Source of the DNA: Tissierellia bacterium
Lineage (GTDB): Bacteria > Bacillota > Clostridia > Tissierellales > Peptoniphilaceae
Assembly (NCBI GenBank): GCA_030532305.1
Contig: JAUNLJ010000009.1
Coordinates: 1-62,693, forward strand
Direction of reading: 5' to 3'
DNA: 62,693 nt
Position numbers and translations under genes: made by a program. Positions 9,089 through 17,648 of the stretch are shown piece by piece. The first letter of the stretch is position 1, and each line of letters opens with the position of its first letter. The notes beneath the pieces were generated by a model that saw nothing but the letters and a program-made list of their open reading frames with translations, ran no database searches and was not told the origin of the DNA.

Positions 9089-9333
9089 ACAGATTTCAGA
9101 GATTTAAAAACAATTTTAATTATACCTTATTATAGGTTTTTTTTAAGGGCCATGGGTTAAAATCTGGTGACAAATCCTAAGAAGTCCTTATTTTTAGCTG
9201 GTTTTTATAAGTTCTAGACAGGATGAAGGGAGGGAGGCTTAAGAGGGGGCTAGAAGGAGGAGGGCGGGGAGGAGACTTTGTTTATTTTTTAATTATTGTC
9301 TATTTAGACCTATAAAAGGGATTTTAAATATGC
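9089..9333. other. Divergent intergenic spacer, no gene seen
   Basis: AT-rich spacer between the divergent penicillin-binding protein and P1-peptidase genes. Apart from the two promoter boxes at its ends, it holds homopolymer runs (T-rich at about 9137-9144) and a purine-rich GGA/GGG stretch at about 9225-9275. No open reading frame with a ribosome site and no convincing hairpin was found. Confidence 0.5.
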
Positions 9334-9339
9334 TATAAT
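9334..9339 (+). promoter_or_regulatory. Extended -10 promoter of the P1-peptidase gene
   Basis: TGC-TATAAT, an extended -10 box, lies 37 nt before the ATG; no consensus -35 is present. The same nonamer occurs before other genes of this window (44987 and 55787). Confidence 0.65.
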
Positions 9340-9376
9340 AGGCCAGTAAGCCGTTTATAGCAAGAAAGGAGGCCCT

Positions 9377-10294
9377 ATGTATCCAGGAAGTCTAACGGAC
9401 ATTAAGGGGATTGAGCTAGGCCATGCCCAGGGTCAGTCCACTGGCTGTACCGTGATTGTGCCCCCTAAGGGGAATGCCTGTGGCGTAGATGTTAGGGGAG
9501 GTGGACCCGGAACCAGGGAGACGGACCTCTTAAGGCCTGTCAACATGGTTGAAGAAGTCACGGCCCTTGTTTTGGCAGGGGGGTCAGCCTATGGCCTAGC
9601 CGCTGCCTCTGGGGTTATGAAGGCCCTAGAAGAGGATGGTCTGGGTCTAGATGTAGGGGTGGGCTTGGTCCCCATTGTGCCTGCTGCAGTGATCTTTGAC
9701 TTGGCCTATGGGGACCCGGGGGAGAGGCCCCAGGAAGCCATGGGGATAGAGGCTTATAAAAATAGGTCCACAGGGCCCGTCTTGCAGGGGTCTGTAGGGG
9801 CCGGAAAAGGGGCCACCGTAGGCAAGATCCTAGGGTCTGCCTCTGCCATGAAGGGGGGCATAGGGTCAGCTAGCCTCCAGAAGGGGGACCTTCAGGTGGC
9901 GGCCCTGGTCTGTGTCAATGCCCTGGGAGATATTTTTGATGGGGAAAGGGGCCTGCAAATTGCTGGACCCCAAAAAGAGGGACAGATGGAATCCACCCTG
10001 GACCATCTCCACATTCTACAATCTCCCCAGGAGGCCTTTGCCAATACCAATACCACCATTGGCCTGGTGGCCACCAATGCTCGTTTTAACAAGACCCAGC
10101 TAACCAAGCTGGCCTCCATGGCCCACAATGGCTATGCCAGGAGTATTCGTCCTGTCCACACCATGATGGATGGGGACACCATCTTTGCCCTTTCCTGCGG
10201 AGACCAAAAGGCCGACCTTACCTATCTAGGGGCCCTGGCCGCCCAGGTCATGAGCCGGGCCATAGCCAATGCCATCTACGCCAGCAACCAGTAA
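9377..10294 (+). CDS. P1 family peptidase (DmpA/S58-type N-terminal nucleophile hydrolase)
   Basis: A 305-aa protein of the DmpA/P1 family: aminopeptidases made as an inactive chain that cleaves itself to free a Ser/Thr nucleophile. Family blocks visible are GIELGHAQ near the start, DVRGGGPGTRETDLL, LAGGSAYGLAAASGV and NTTIGLVATNARF, where Thr226 or Thr227 is the likely cleavage point and nucleophile. Cytoplasmic; the natural substrate is unknown (D-amino-acid amides and beta-peptides for characterised members). RBS AAGGAGG precedes ATG 9377. It is followed after 68 nt by the ECF S component and may share its transcript. Confidence 0.85.
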   Translation: MYPGSLTDIKGIELGHAQGQSTGCTVIVPPKGNACGVDVRGGGPGTRETDLLRPVNMVEEVTALVLAGGSAYGLAAASGVMKALEEDGLGLDVGVGLVPIVPAAVIFDLAYGDPGERPQEAMGIEAYKNRSTGPVLQGSVGAGKGATVGKILGSASAMKGGIGSASLQKGDLQVAALVCVNALGDIFDGERGLQIAGPQKEGQMESTLDHLHILQSPQEAFANTNTTIGLVATNARFNKTQLTKLASMAHNGYARSIRPVHTMMDGDTIFALSCGDQKADLTYLGALAAQVMSRAIANAIYASNQ

Positions 10295-10362
10295 GATGTA
10301 AAGAGTAGCTATTGCAATGAATTGACCGGTATCCCGTAAGGAACTGGATCAGGAGGTAAAAA

Positions 10363-11112
10363 ATGAATAAGAAATTTGATGTTCGCACCTTAGTTATGGT
10401 GGCCATGTTAGGGGCAATCACCGTTGTCTTAGGAATGACCCCTTTGGGCTTTGTCCCCATTGGACCCCTTAACGCAACAACCATGCATATTCCCGTCATT
10501 ATAGGCGCTATTTTAGAAGGTCCCCTTGTGGGAGCCCTGGTGGGTCTTATCTTTGGCCTGTCTTCACTTTTTAATGCCATTACCCGGCCCACTGTAATTA
10601 GTTTTGTTTTCTATAACCCCTTAATTTCCATTGCCCCCCGAGTCCTAATTGGCCTTATAGCCTACTTTATCTATAGGGGCCTTAGGGATGTGGAAGGAAA
10701 GAAGCTAAAGATCCTTGGCAGCCTGGCCTGGATTTTGATCCTGGTCTTTTTGGGCGTGGGGCTGGTAAAAAGTGCCCAAGCCCAGGACCTAGGTCTGGCC
10801 TTTGGCGTCAATGTTCTCTTGTTCCTTATTTCCTGTGGTCTTTTCTACGGGACCCTCAAGCTAAAAAATGGCAGTGAAGCCATTATGATTTCTGCCTTTT
10901 TAACCACCCTAGCCCATTCCATTATGGTCCTAGGCGGCATCTATCTTTTTTATGCCCAGGGCTATATGGAGGCAGTGGGCCTGCCAGTGGAGACAGCCCG
11001 AGCCACTATCCTAGGGGTGGTGGGGACTTCTGGCGTACCAGAAGGGATTATAGCTGCTGTGATTAGTTCGGCTGTGGTGCTGGCGGCAAGAAAGAGCCAG
11101 CCTGGCAAGTAA
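10363..11112 (+). CDS. ECF transporter S component, probably for pantothenate
   Basis: Substrate-binding membrane subunit of an energy-coupling-factor vitamin importer; it needs the shared EcfA/A'/T module, which is not in the window. The 249-aa protein has about six hydrophobic segments and an N-terminal TLVMVAMLGAITVVLG, the AxxxA-type helix that contacts EcfT; it is longer than the usual 170-200 aa because of an insert around residues 105-165. Its immediate neighbour is type III pantothenate kinase, the first enzyme using pantothenate, which points to a PanT-like role (inference from position). RBS AGGAGG lies before ATG. The 68-nt upstream gap has only a weak 5-bp hairpin and no riboswitch I recognise. 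Confidence 0.75.
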   Translation: MNKKFDVRTLVMVAMLGAITVVLGMTPLGFVPIGPLNATTMHIPVIIGAILEGPLVGALVGLIFGLSSLFNAITRPTVISFVFYNPLISIAPRVLIGLIAYFIYRGLRDVEGKKLKILGSLAWILILVFLGVGLVKSAQAQDLGLAFGVNVLLFLISCGLFYGTLKLKNGSEAIMISAFLTTLAHSIMVLGGIYLFYAQGYMEAVGLPVETARATILGVVGTSGVPEGIIAAVISSAVVLAARKSQPGK

Positions 11113-11149
11113 GTCAATAAATATAGAAGAAATGAAGTGAGTTTAGAAT

Positions 11150-11923
11150 ATGTTATTAGTCGTAGATGTAGGCAATACAAATATTGTTTTTGGTATTTTT
11201 AATGGGGAAGAGCTGGTCCACGATTGGCGGATGAATTCCGATAAGAGCAAGAGCAGCGATGAATATGGGATGTTCTTTTTAGAGGTTTTAAACCATGCCA
11301 ATATTAAGCCGGCAGAAATATCCGATGTTATTGTGAGCTCTGTAGTCCCTAATATTATGTACACCCTAGAAAACACCATCTTTAAGTATTTTAACAAGCA
11401 ACCCCTTATTGTGGGGGCCGGCATAAAGACCGGTTTAAATATTCGCTACGACAACCCCAAGGAGGTAGGGGCGGACCGGATTGTCAATGCGGTCAGCGTG
11501 GTCCAGCGCTATGGGGGCCCAGCCATTATTATTGATATTGGGACGGCCATCACCTTCTGCGTCATTGACAAGCATGAAAATTATTGCGGTGGGATGATTG
11601 TACCGGGCATAGGGATTTCCTCTGAAGCCCTCTTTACCCGGACCTCTAAACTGCCTAAGGTGGAGATCCTTAAACCCCAGGAGATCGTTGGGAAAAATAC
11701 GGTCTCTTCCATGCAGTCTGGTCTTTATTATGGTTTTTCATCTATGATCGATGGGATTGTAGACCATATTTGCCAAGACCTTAAGCTATCCTCCAAGGAC
11801 GTCCACATTATAGCTACCGGGGGCTTTGCCAGTCTCTTGGTAGGGGATAGTCGCCATGATATTATTATTGAAAGGGACCTAACCCTAGACGGCCTAAGAC
11901 GGATTTTTGAGCTCAACCGTTAG
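11150..11923 (+). CDS. coaX: Type III pantothenate kinase
   Basis: Phosphorylates pantothenate to 4'-phosphopantothenate, the first step of coenzyme A synthesis; cytoplasmic dimer. The 257-aa protein shows the acetate-kinase-fold phosphate motifs DVGNTN at residues 6-11, GADR near 108 and IDIGTA near 127, all in family order, with normal length. It lies 37 nt after the S component and 12 nt before dus. The ribosome site is weak (AGTGAG). Type III enzymes are not feedback-inhibited by CoA, so flux here may be set by uptake through the adjacent transporter (family knowledge). Confidence 0.95.
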   Translation: MLLVVDVGNTNIVFGIFNGEELVHDWRMNSDKSKSSDEYGMFFLEVLNHANIKPAEISDVIVSSVVPNIMYTLENTIFKYFNKQPLIVGAGIKTGLNIRYDNPKEVGADRIVNAVSVVQRYGGPAIIIDIGTAITFCVIDKHENYCGGMIVPGIGISSEALFTRTSKLPKVEILKPQEIVGKNTVSSMQSGLYYGFSSMIDGIVDHICQDLKLSSKDVHIIATGGFASLLVGDSRHDIIIERDLTLDGLRRIFELNR

Positions 11924-11935
11924 CTAGGAGGTAGC

Positions 11936-12880
11936 ATGGAAGAGAGATTGACCCTGGCCCCCTTGGCCGGCTACACAGACATGGCCTTTCGCCGGCTCTG
12001 TACAGACTATGGCATGACCCATTCCACCACAGAAATGGTCAGCGCCAAGGGGCTTTATTATAAGGACAAGAAGACCAAGGATTTAATGGCCGTCCACCCC
12101 CAGGAGGCCCCTGTGGCCCTGCAACTTTTTGGGGAGGACCCCCAGGTTATGGCCTATGTCATTGAGGATTTGAGCCAAAGGGACCTCCCCTTTTGGGCCT
12201 TTGATATTAACATGGGCTGTCCGGCCCCTAAAATTGTAAAAAACGGGGCCGGTTCGGCCCTGCTTTTGGACCTAAAACGGGCCCAGGACATGCTGAGGCT
12301 GGCTGTAAAGGCCTCCCGTCTGCCGGTGACCCTAAAGTGCCGGAAGGGATTTTATGAGGGGCAAACCCAGGCCCTGGAATTAGTCAAGATTGCCGAGGAT
12401 GCCGGGGTGGCCATGGTGACCATCCACGGCCGGACCCGGGAAGACTACTATAGGGGCCAGGCTGATGGGGCCTTTATGAAAAAGCTGGCCGCCTCGGTGT
12501 CTATTCCGGTCCTGGCCAATGGGGACATAAAGTCCTCAGAGGACGTCAGAGACTACAGGGGAGTGGCCCAGGGTGTGGCCATTGGCCGGGGGGCCCTGGG
12601 CCGGCCCTTTATTTTTGAGGACATCAAAAGGGACCTGGCCGGTTTAGAAAAGAAAGAGAGGGACCTGGGCCAGTGCCTAAAAATTGCCAAGACCCATTTT
12701 TTATACAGCCTAGAGGCTAAGGAAGAGCGCCAGGTGGTCCTCCAGATGCGCAAGCATTTTATGGGCTATCTAACGGGTTTTCCCGGGGTTAAGGCCCTAA
12801 GGGAAGAGGTCCTTAGGCTAGAAAAGAAAGAAGAGGTCCTTGCCTGGCTAGATGGGGAAATTGAAGCCTGGACATCTTGA
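11936..12880 (+). CDS. dusB: tRNA-dihydrouridine synthase (DusB-like)
   Basis: FMN-dependent TIM-barrel enzyme that reduces uridines in the tRNA D-loop with NADPH. The 314-aa protein begins LAPLAGYTDMAFRRLC, has the catalytic cysteine Cys95 in NMGCPAPK, and phosphate-binding strands VTIHGRTREDYY and VLANGDI. RBS AGGAGG precedes ATG. It is the last gene of the panT-like/coaX unit, and its TGA stop lies inside the -35 box of the greA promoter, so transcription of greA starts within the dus end. Confidence 0.93.
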   Translation: MEERLTLAPLAGYTDMAFRRLCTDYGMTHSTTEMVSAKGLYYKDKKTKDLMAVHPQEAPVALQLFGEDPQVMAYVIEDLSQRDLPFWAFDINMGCPAPKIVKNGAGSALLLDLKRAQDMLRLAVKASRLPVTLKCRKGFYEGQTQALELVKIAEDAGVAMVTIHGRTREDYYRGQADGAFMKKLAASVSIPVLANGDIKSSEDVRDYRGVAQGVAIGRGALGRPFIFEDIKRDLAGLEKKERDLGQCLKIAKTHFLYSLEAKEERQVVLQMRKHFMGYLTGFPGVKALREEVLRLEKKEEVLAWLDGEIEAWTS

Positions 12881-12905
12881 CAAATGGGCCTTTTTAAACT
12901 ATAAT
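12877..12905 (+). promoter_or_regulatory. Perfect consensus promoter of greA
   Basis: TTGACA at 12877-12882, 17-nt spacer, TATAAT at 12900-12905: a perfect housekeeping promoter. It overlaps the dus stop codon and gives an 80-nt leader before greA. The leader has a small hairpin at about 12940-12962 (GGCCC with GGGCC) but no U-run. Confidence 0.92.
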
Positions 12906-12991
12906 ATGGCAAATTAGTAGGCTTGTTGCCTGTAAGGAAAAAGGGGCCCCCAGGAGGGCCTTAATTTTATAGATTAGGAGCTGTTATCCCA

Positions 12992-13471
12992 ATGGTAGGA
13001 AAAGTTGAATTTTTTACACGTCAAGGATTAGAAGAAAAAAAAGAAGAGCTAGAAACCCTAAAGAGTGAAGGCCGCCGGGCAGTGGCGGAAAAAATCAAGG
13101 TGGCCCTAGGCTATGGGGACCTATCTGAAAACTCTGAATATGACGAGGCCAAAAATGAACAGGCCCAGTTGGAAGAAAAAATTGCCAAGCTGGACCTGAT
13201 GATTCGAAACGCCAAGGTCATTGAAGAAGAAGACCTGTCTGAAGATGAGGTCCGGGTAGGGGCCCTAGTTTATGTTAAGGACTTGGCAAGCGGAGAAGAA
13301 GACGAGTATAATATAGTTGGATCTGCAGAGGCAGACCCCCTAGAGGGCAAGATTTCCAATGAAAGCCCCGTAGGGGCTGGCCTACTTGGAAAGTCCGTGG
13401 GGGATGTGGCTGAAATTGATACCCCTCAAGGTCTATTAAGACTAGAGGTTATCAAGATAGCTATAGAATAA
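12992..13471 (+). CDS. greA: Transcription elongation factor GreA
   Basis: Binds RNA polymerase through its secondary channel and stimulates cleavage of backtracked RNA. The 159-aa protein has the N-terminal coiled coil (about 10-75, with the GYGDLSENSEYDEAKNEQ tip that carries the acidic pair) and a C-terminal FKBP-like domain (about 80-159, ending NESPVGAGLLGKSVGD). Length is standard. It has its own strong promoter, and lysS follows after 26 nt; greA-lysS is a common pair in Bacillota. Confidence 0.97.
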   Translation: MVGKVEFFTRQGLEEKKEELETLKSEGRRAVAEKIKVALGYGDLSENSEYDEAKNEQAQLEEKIAKLDLMIRNAKVIEEEDLSEDEVRVGALVYVKDLASGEEDEYNIVGSAEADPLEGKISNESPVGAGLLGKSVGDVAEIDTPQGLLRLEVIKIAIE

Positions 13472-13497
13472 TAAGTTAGAAATAGGAGGGATCCATT

Positions 13498-15024
13498 GTG
13501 TCAAAGAATATGAAGTCCAGTGAAGTCCGCTTACAAAAAAAGCAAAAAGTCCTGGATATGATTAAAGAGGGGAAAAACCCCTATCTTGTAGAAAAGTATG
13601 ACCTAGACCATTACACTACAGACATCACAGAACATTTTGAAGAGATGGAAGGCAAAGAAGTATCTCTTGCTGGACGGATTATGACAAAACGGTCCCATGG
13701 TAAAATCACTTTTTTAGACCTTCAAGATACTTATGGGGTTATTCAAATTTTTGCCAAGAAGGACGTCTTGGCAGAAGCCTATGACATTGTAAAAAAAGAC
13801 ATAGATGCCGGCGACTTTGTGGGGGTAAAGGGAGAGGTCTTTAAGACCAAGACCGGAGAAACCACCATCCGGGCTGAAAAGATCCAGCTCTTGTCCAAGA
13901 GCATCCAGGCCCTTCCAGAAAAATACCATGGTTTGAAGAACCAAGACCTAAGATACCGGCAAAGGTATGTGGATTTGATTGTCAACCCTGAGGTCAAGGA
14001 GGTCTTCTTTAAACGGTCTGCCATTATTAAGGGGATCCGGGAGTTTTTAGACAATCGGGGCTTCCTAGAAGTAGAAACCCCCATCCTGGGCAATGTGGCC
14101 GGAGGCGCCAATGCCCGCCCCTTCTATACCCACCACAATGCCCTAGACATTGACCTGCAACTTCGAATTGCCAATGAGCTCTTCCTAAAGAGACTCATTG
14201 TTGGGGGCTTTGACAAGGTCTATGAAATGGGTAAGATGTTTAGAAATGAAGGTATGAGCCCCAAGCACAATCCTGAATTTACCAACATTGAGCTCTACCA
14301 GGCCTATGTGGACCAAGATGAGATGATGGTTATTACAGAAGAGATGTTTGCCTATGTGGCCCAAAAGGTCCTAGGTAGCCCCGTCATCAGCTACCAGGGC
14401 CAAGAAATTGACCTGACCCCACCCTGGAAACGGATCAGCATGACCGACTGCGTCAAGGAATATTCTGGGGTAGACTTTGAAGAAGTAAAGGACGACCAAG
14501 AAGCCAAGGCCCTAGCCAAGGACCATGGCATTGAGGTGGAGCCCTTCTGGACCAAGGGTCATATTCTAGCAGAATTCTTTGACAAGTACTGTGAAGATAA
14601 GCTTATCCAGCCCGTCTTTGTGACAGGCCACCCAGTAGAAATTAGCCCCCTAGCCAAAAGAGACCCCCATAACCCAACCATAACCCGGCGGTTTGAGGCC
14701 TTTATCAATGGCTGGGAGCTAGCCAACGCCTTTAGCGAGCTGAACGATCCCATTGACCAAAGGGAGCGCTTTGAAGCCCAAGTTAAGGACAAGGAAGCCG
14801 GTGATGATGAAGCCCATCCCATGGACTACGACTTTATCAACGCCATTGAAGTGGGCCTACCTCCCACAGGGGGCCTAGGCATTGGGGTAGACCGGATGAT
14901 CATGCTCCTAACAGACCAAAGCTCCATTAGAGACATCCTCTTCTTCCCAACCATGAAACCCTTCGACTATGAAAAAGACGACCAGGCCCAACTCGCCTGG
15001 GATGCGGAAGAAGATGAAGAATAA
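13498..15024 (+). CDS. lysS: Lysyl-tRNA synthetase (class II)
   Basis: Charges tRNA-Lys in two steps with ATP. The 508-aa protein has an N-terminal OB-fold anticodon-binding domain ([18 protein letters not shown], about 55-150) and a class II catalytic domain with motif 2 [18 protein letters not shown] and motif 3 [14 protein letters not shown]. The start is GTG at 13498, 7 nt after AGGAGGG. A bidirectional terminator follows. Confidence 0.97.
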   Translation: MSKNMKSSEVRLQKKQKVLDMIKEGKNPYLVEKYDLDHYTTDITEHFEEMEGKEVSLAGRIMTKRSHGKITFLDLQDTYGVIQIFAKKDVLAEAYDIVKKDIDAGDFVGVKGEVFKTKTGETTIRAEKIQLLSKSIQALPEKYHGLKNQDLRYRQRYVDLIVNPEVKEVFFKRSAIIKGIREFLDNRGFLEVETPILGNVAGGANARPFYTHHNALDIDLQLRIANELFLKRLIVGGFDKVYEMGKMFRNEGMSPKHNPEFTNIELYQAYVDQDEMMVITEEMFAYVAQKVLGSPVISYQGQEIDLTPPWKRISMTDCVKEYSGVDFEEVKDDQEAKALAKDHGIEVEPFWTKGHILAEFFDKYCEDKLIQPVFVTGHPVEISPLAKRDPHNPTITRRFEAFINGWELANAFSELNDPIDQRERFEAQVKDKEAGDDEAHPMDYDFINAIEVGLPPTGGLGIGVDRMIMLLTDQSSIRDILFFPTMKPFDYEKDDQAQLAWDAEEDEE

Positions 15025-15035
15025 AGAGACCAGCT

Positions 15036-15067
15036 AAAAAAGAGCCAGCCCTTAAGGGCTGGCTCTT
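15036..15067. terminator. Bidirectional terminator between lysS and the radical-SAM gene
   Basis: Stem AGAGCCAGCCC with GGGCTGGCTCT (11 bp), loop TTAA, flanked by an A tract and T tract. It serves convergent genes. Confidence 0.88.
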
Positions 15068-15115
15068 TCTTATTGGCCAAGGGAGGGGGTCTTATCCCGG
15101 CCTTTTTCTAGAGGC

Positions 15116-16231
15116 CTATTTTATGGGGTTTAGGTCCTGGTCAAACCAGCTGTCCTGGGGCCCCAGCTTCCGTAAGAAGATCTGGGAGGCATCTTCCGGG
15201 TTTTTGGCCTGCTGGAATTTAAAGACCATCTGGTCTTCTAGCTTGCCCAAAATTTCGATCTTGCCCCTGGGGTGGCTTAAGGCATAGCGGAAGTGTTTGG
15301 CGGGTCCATTTAAACGGTTTTTGGTCTCGTTTATAATATCCACCCCCCGGGTCAAGGGGACCTGGAAGTGGTTTTTCACATGCTTAACGGGCCGGCACTG
15401 GAAGATATAATAGGGGACCATCCGCTGGCGGCTTAGGCTCTTCATAAGCTGGGCCAGGGTGTCTGGGTGGTCATTGACCCCCTTTAGGAGGACCGTCTGG
15501 TTAAAGACATCGATCCTTTGGTCCTTTAGGGCCTGGATGGCTTTGATGGCTTTTTGGGTAATTTCCCGGGGGTGGTTAAACTGGGTCACCAGGAGGATCC
15601 GTTTCTTCTGGTTGTAGGTCTTTAAAAGGTCTAAAAGCTCGGGGTCCTCATAGATTCTTTGGGGAAAGACCACAGGGATCCGGCTGCCAAAACGGATAAA
15701 GTCCAGCTGGTCCAGGGCGCTTAGGGCCCTTAGGTAGCGGGCAATATTTTCATTAGACAGGGTCAGGGCGTCTCCCCCGGTAATAAGTACATTGTCAATT
15801 TCTGGGTGAGAGCCAATGTAGTCTAGGGCCTGGTCCAGCCGGTCTATAATTTCATCTTGGGTGGTGCCCACCAGCCGCTTCCTAAAACAGTGGCGGCAGT
15901 ACATAAAGCAGATGTTGGTAGACAGGACCAGGGCGGTTTGCCTGTACTTATGCTGGACGCCGGCCAGCTTGGTGTTGTCTCCTTCTCCGCTGGTATCAAA
16001 AACCCCTTCAGGACTGAGTTCTTCCAGGCTGGGTAGGGCCATTTTCCCTATGGGGTCCTGGGGGTCTGAGGGGTCCATTAGGCTAAGATAATAGTCTGTG
16101 ATATTCATGGGGCTTTGGTCCAAAACTGGACCCAGTCCCTCTGGATCTAGGGGGAGTTTTTTCTTTAAGTCGTCCAAGCTAGATAGGTTCTTTTTCAGGT
16201 CTTCCTTCCAATGGGGTACTTTAGCTGTCAT
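15116..16231 (-). CDS. KamA-family radical SAM enzyme (lysine 2,3-aminomutase-like, short form)
   Basis: Radical SAM, PLP-dependent aminomutase family. The 371-aa protein has the cluster motif CFMYCRHC (Cys108, Cys112, Cys115), GGDAL for SAM, and near the C-terminus SHPRGKIEI, whose lysine stands where true KamA has the PLP-binding lysine in PGGGGK. It is about 45 residues shorter than clostridial lysine 2,3-aminomutase and lacks the C-terminal zinc cysteines, so it may be an EpmB-like or other amino-acid mutase. RBS AGAGGTGAT precedes ATG. It has its own promoter and faces lysS. Substrate unproven. Confidence 0.75.
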   Translation of the reverse strand: MTAKVPHWKEDLKKNLSSLDDLKKKLPLDPEGLGPVLDQSPMNITDYYLSLMDPSDPQDPIGKMALPSLEELSPEGVFDTSGEGDNTKLAGVQHKYRQTALVLSTNICFMYCRHCFRKRLVGTTQDEIIDRLDQALDYIGSHPEIDNVLITGGDALTLSNENIARYLRALSALDQLDFIRFGSRIPVVFPQRIYEDPELLDLLKTYNQKKRILLVTQFNHPREITQKAIKAIQALKDQRIDVFNQTVLLKGVNDHPDTLAQLMKSLSRQRMVPYYIFQCRPVKHVKNHFQVPLTRGVDIINETKNRLNGPAKHFRYALSHPRGKIEILGKLEDQMVFKFQQAKNPEDASQIFLRKLGPQDSWFDQDLNPIK

Positions 16232-16273
16232 TAAATCACCTCTTTAGATCCTGGGTGTGTCAACGGGCCATAG

Positions 16274-16279
16274 GTTATA
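16274..16279 (-). promoter_or_regulatory. Extended -10 promoter of the KamA-family gene
   Basis: On the minus strand TGC-TATAAC, an extended -10 box, with TGTAAA 17 nt upstream (16297-16302) as a weak -35. Confidence 0.5.
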
Positions 16280-16461
16280 GCATCTTGTTTTATGGATTTA
16301 CACCTGTCTTTCTTGCATTATGGCCAAGAGACTATTAAACTATGTATAGGTATTATAACATAGATTTTAGGACCAGGGCCTGGCCAGGTCAGAAAGAGGC
16401 CCAGGTCCTGGGAAAGGGAAATGTCTTCTTTTAATCCATTCCCTTTTCAAAAGAACTTTAG

Positions 16462-16467
16462 TATAAT
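16462..16467 (+). promoter_or_regulatory. Candidate -10 box of the THUMP methyltransferase gene
   Basis: TATAAT lies 16 nt before ATG 16484, with a poor -35 (TTCCCT at 16439). It would give a very short leader and argues against the in-frame ATG at 16421. Confidence 0.4.
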
Positions 16468-16483
16468 TAACTTGGAGGTTTGT

Positions 16484-17617
16484 ATGAAGGTGGAATTAGA
16501 AGCCATAACAAATTTTGGCCTAGAAGCCGTTTTAAAACGGGAGCTAGAGGGCCTAGCCTATGAGGATATCAAGGTCTCTGATGGGCTTTTGAGCCTAAGG
16601 GGGAACCTAGAAGACATAGGCCGGCTCAACCTTTGGCTAAGGACAGCAGAGAGAGTCCACCTGGTCTTAGCTCGCTTTCCTGCCTACACCTTCGACCAAC
16701 TCTATGAAAACACGAAAAAAATCCCCTGGGCAGACTTTATTCCCAGGGACGGAAACTTTATAACCGATCCCAAGAGCCAAAAATCCAAACTCTACAGCCT
16801 AAGTGACATCCAAAGAATTGTAGAAAAGGCCCTTGTGGACAAACTCAACCAGACCTACCACCAGGGTTGGTTTGAAAAAACCGGCCCCCGTTACCGGGTG
16901 GGAATCCGGATCTTTAAGGATGAGGCCACCCTCTTCTTAGATACGTCAGGAGAGGGCCTCCATGACCGGGGTTACCGGCAGAGGTCCGTAGAGGCCCCCT
17001 TAACGGAGACCATGGCTTCTGCCCTAGTCCAGCTTAGTTTTTGGAAACCGGACCGGATGTTTTTAGACCCCTTTTGCGGGTCTGGGACCCTGCCCATTGA
17101 GGCAGCCCTCTTAGCCAGAAATATTGCACCGGGCCTAAACCGGTCCTTTGACTTTGAGGCCTGGCCCTTTTTAAGGGACATGGACTGGAAGGGCCTTAAG
17201 AAGGAGGCCTTTGGAGCCATAAACTACCAAGACCCCTTAAATATCCTGGCCACAGACATTAACCCTAGGGCCATCCGGTCCGCCTCCTATAATGTGGGGG
17301 TCCTGGGCCTAGAAGATGACATTCGCCTAGAGGTTAAGGACATAAGGGACCTGGAGATTAAAGAGGACTATGGGGTGATTATCACCAACCCCCCCTATGG
17401 GGTTCGGATTGAAGACGAAGCCAGTGTAAAGAAACTAAACCAGGCCCTGGGCCGTTTTATGAAGGCCCATCCCACCTGGTCAACCTATGCCATTTCTGGG
17501 GCCCCCCACTTTGAAAGGGACCTGGGGAAAAAGGCAGACCGTAAGCGGAAACTCTATAATGGGAGGATACGGACCGACTACTACCAGTATTATGGTCCTA
17601 AGCCTAAAAGAAGCTAA
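16484..17617 (+). CDS. THUMP-domain 23S rRNA guanine-N2 methyltransferase (RlmL/YpsC-like)
   Basis: SAM-dependent RNA methyltransferase. From the preferred start the 377-aa protein has an N-terminal ferredoxin-like/THUMP region (about 1-155) followed by a UPF0020 Rossmann domain with DPFCGSGTLPIEAAL (about 194) for SAM and the N6/N2 catalytic NPPY (Asn302-Tyr305). It equals the first half of E. coli RlmL. Start choice: GGAGGT at 16474-16479 is 4 nt before ATG 16484, whereas the in-frame ATG at 16421 lacks a ribosome site and lies upstream of a probable -10 box. Cobalamin adenosyltransferase follows after 31 nt. Confidence 0.9.
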   Translation: MKVELEAITNFGLEAVLKRELEGLAYEDIKVSDGLLSLRGNLEDIGRLNLWLRTAERVHLVLARFPAYTFDQLYENTKKIPWADFIPRDGNFITDPKSQKSKLYSLSDIQRIVEKALVDKLNQTYHQGWFEKTGPRYRVGIRIFKDEATLFLDTSGEGLHDRGYRQRSVEAPLTETMASALVQLSFWKPDRMFLDPFCGSGTLPIEAALLARNIAPGLNRSFDFEAWPFLRDMDWKGLKKEAFGAINYQDPLNILATDINPRAIRSASYNVGVLGLEDDIRLEVKDIRDLEIKEDYGVIITNPPYGVRIEDEASVKKLNQALGRFMKAHPTWSTYAISGAPHFERDLGKKADRKRKLYNGRIRTDYYQYYGPKPKRS

Positions 17618-17648
17618 AAGCACTGACAAAAAGATAAGGAGGCAAGAC

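Noticed and set aside
9136..9159. GTTTTT-N12-GGGTTA as a second sigma-B-like promoter
   Set aside because: The -10 part deviates from GGGWAW and the next gene starts over 200 nt away behind its own extended -10 box.
10295..10362. Riboswitch before the pantothenate-type S component
   Set aside because: Only 68 nt with one weak 5-bp hairpin (CCGGT with ACTGG); no conserved motif of a known class.
12936..12962. Terminator or attenuator in the greA leader
   Set aside because: The GGCCC/GGGCC hairpin is short and is not followed by a T-run.
17487..17648. N-terminal extension of the cobalamin adenosyltransferase
   Set aside because: It reads through the coding end of the methyltransferase in another frame; family similarity and AAGGAGG both begin at 17649.
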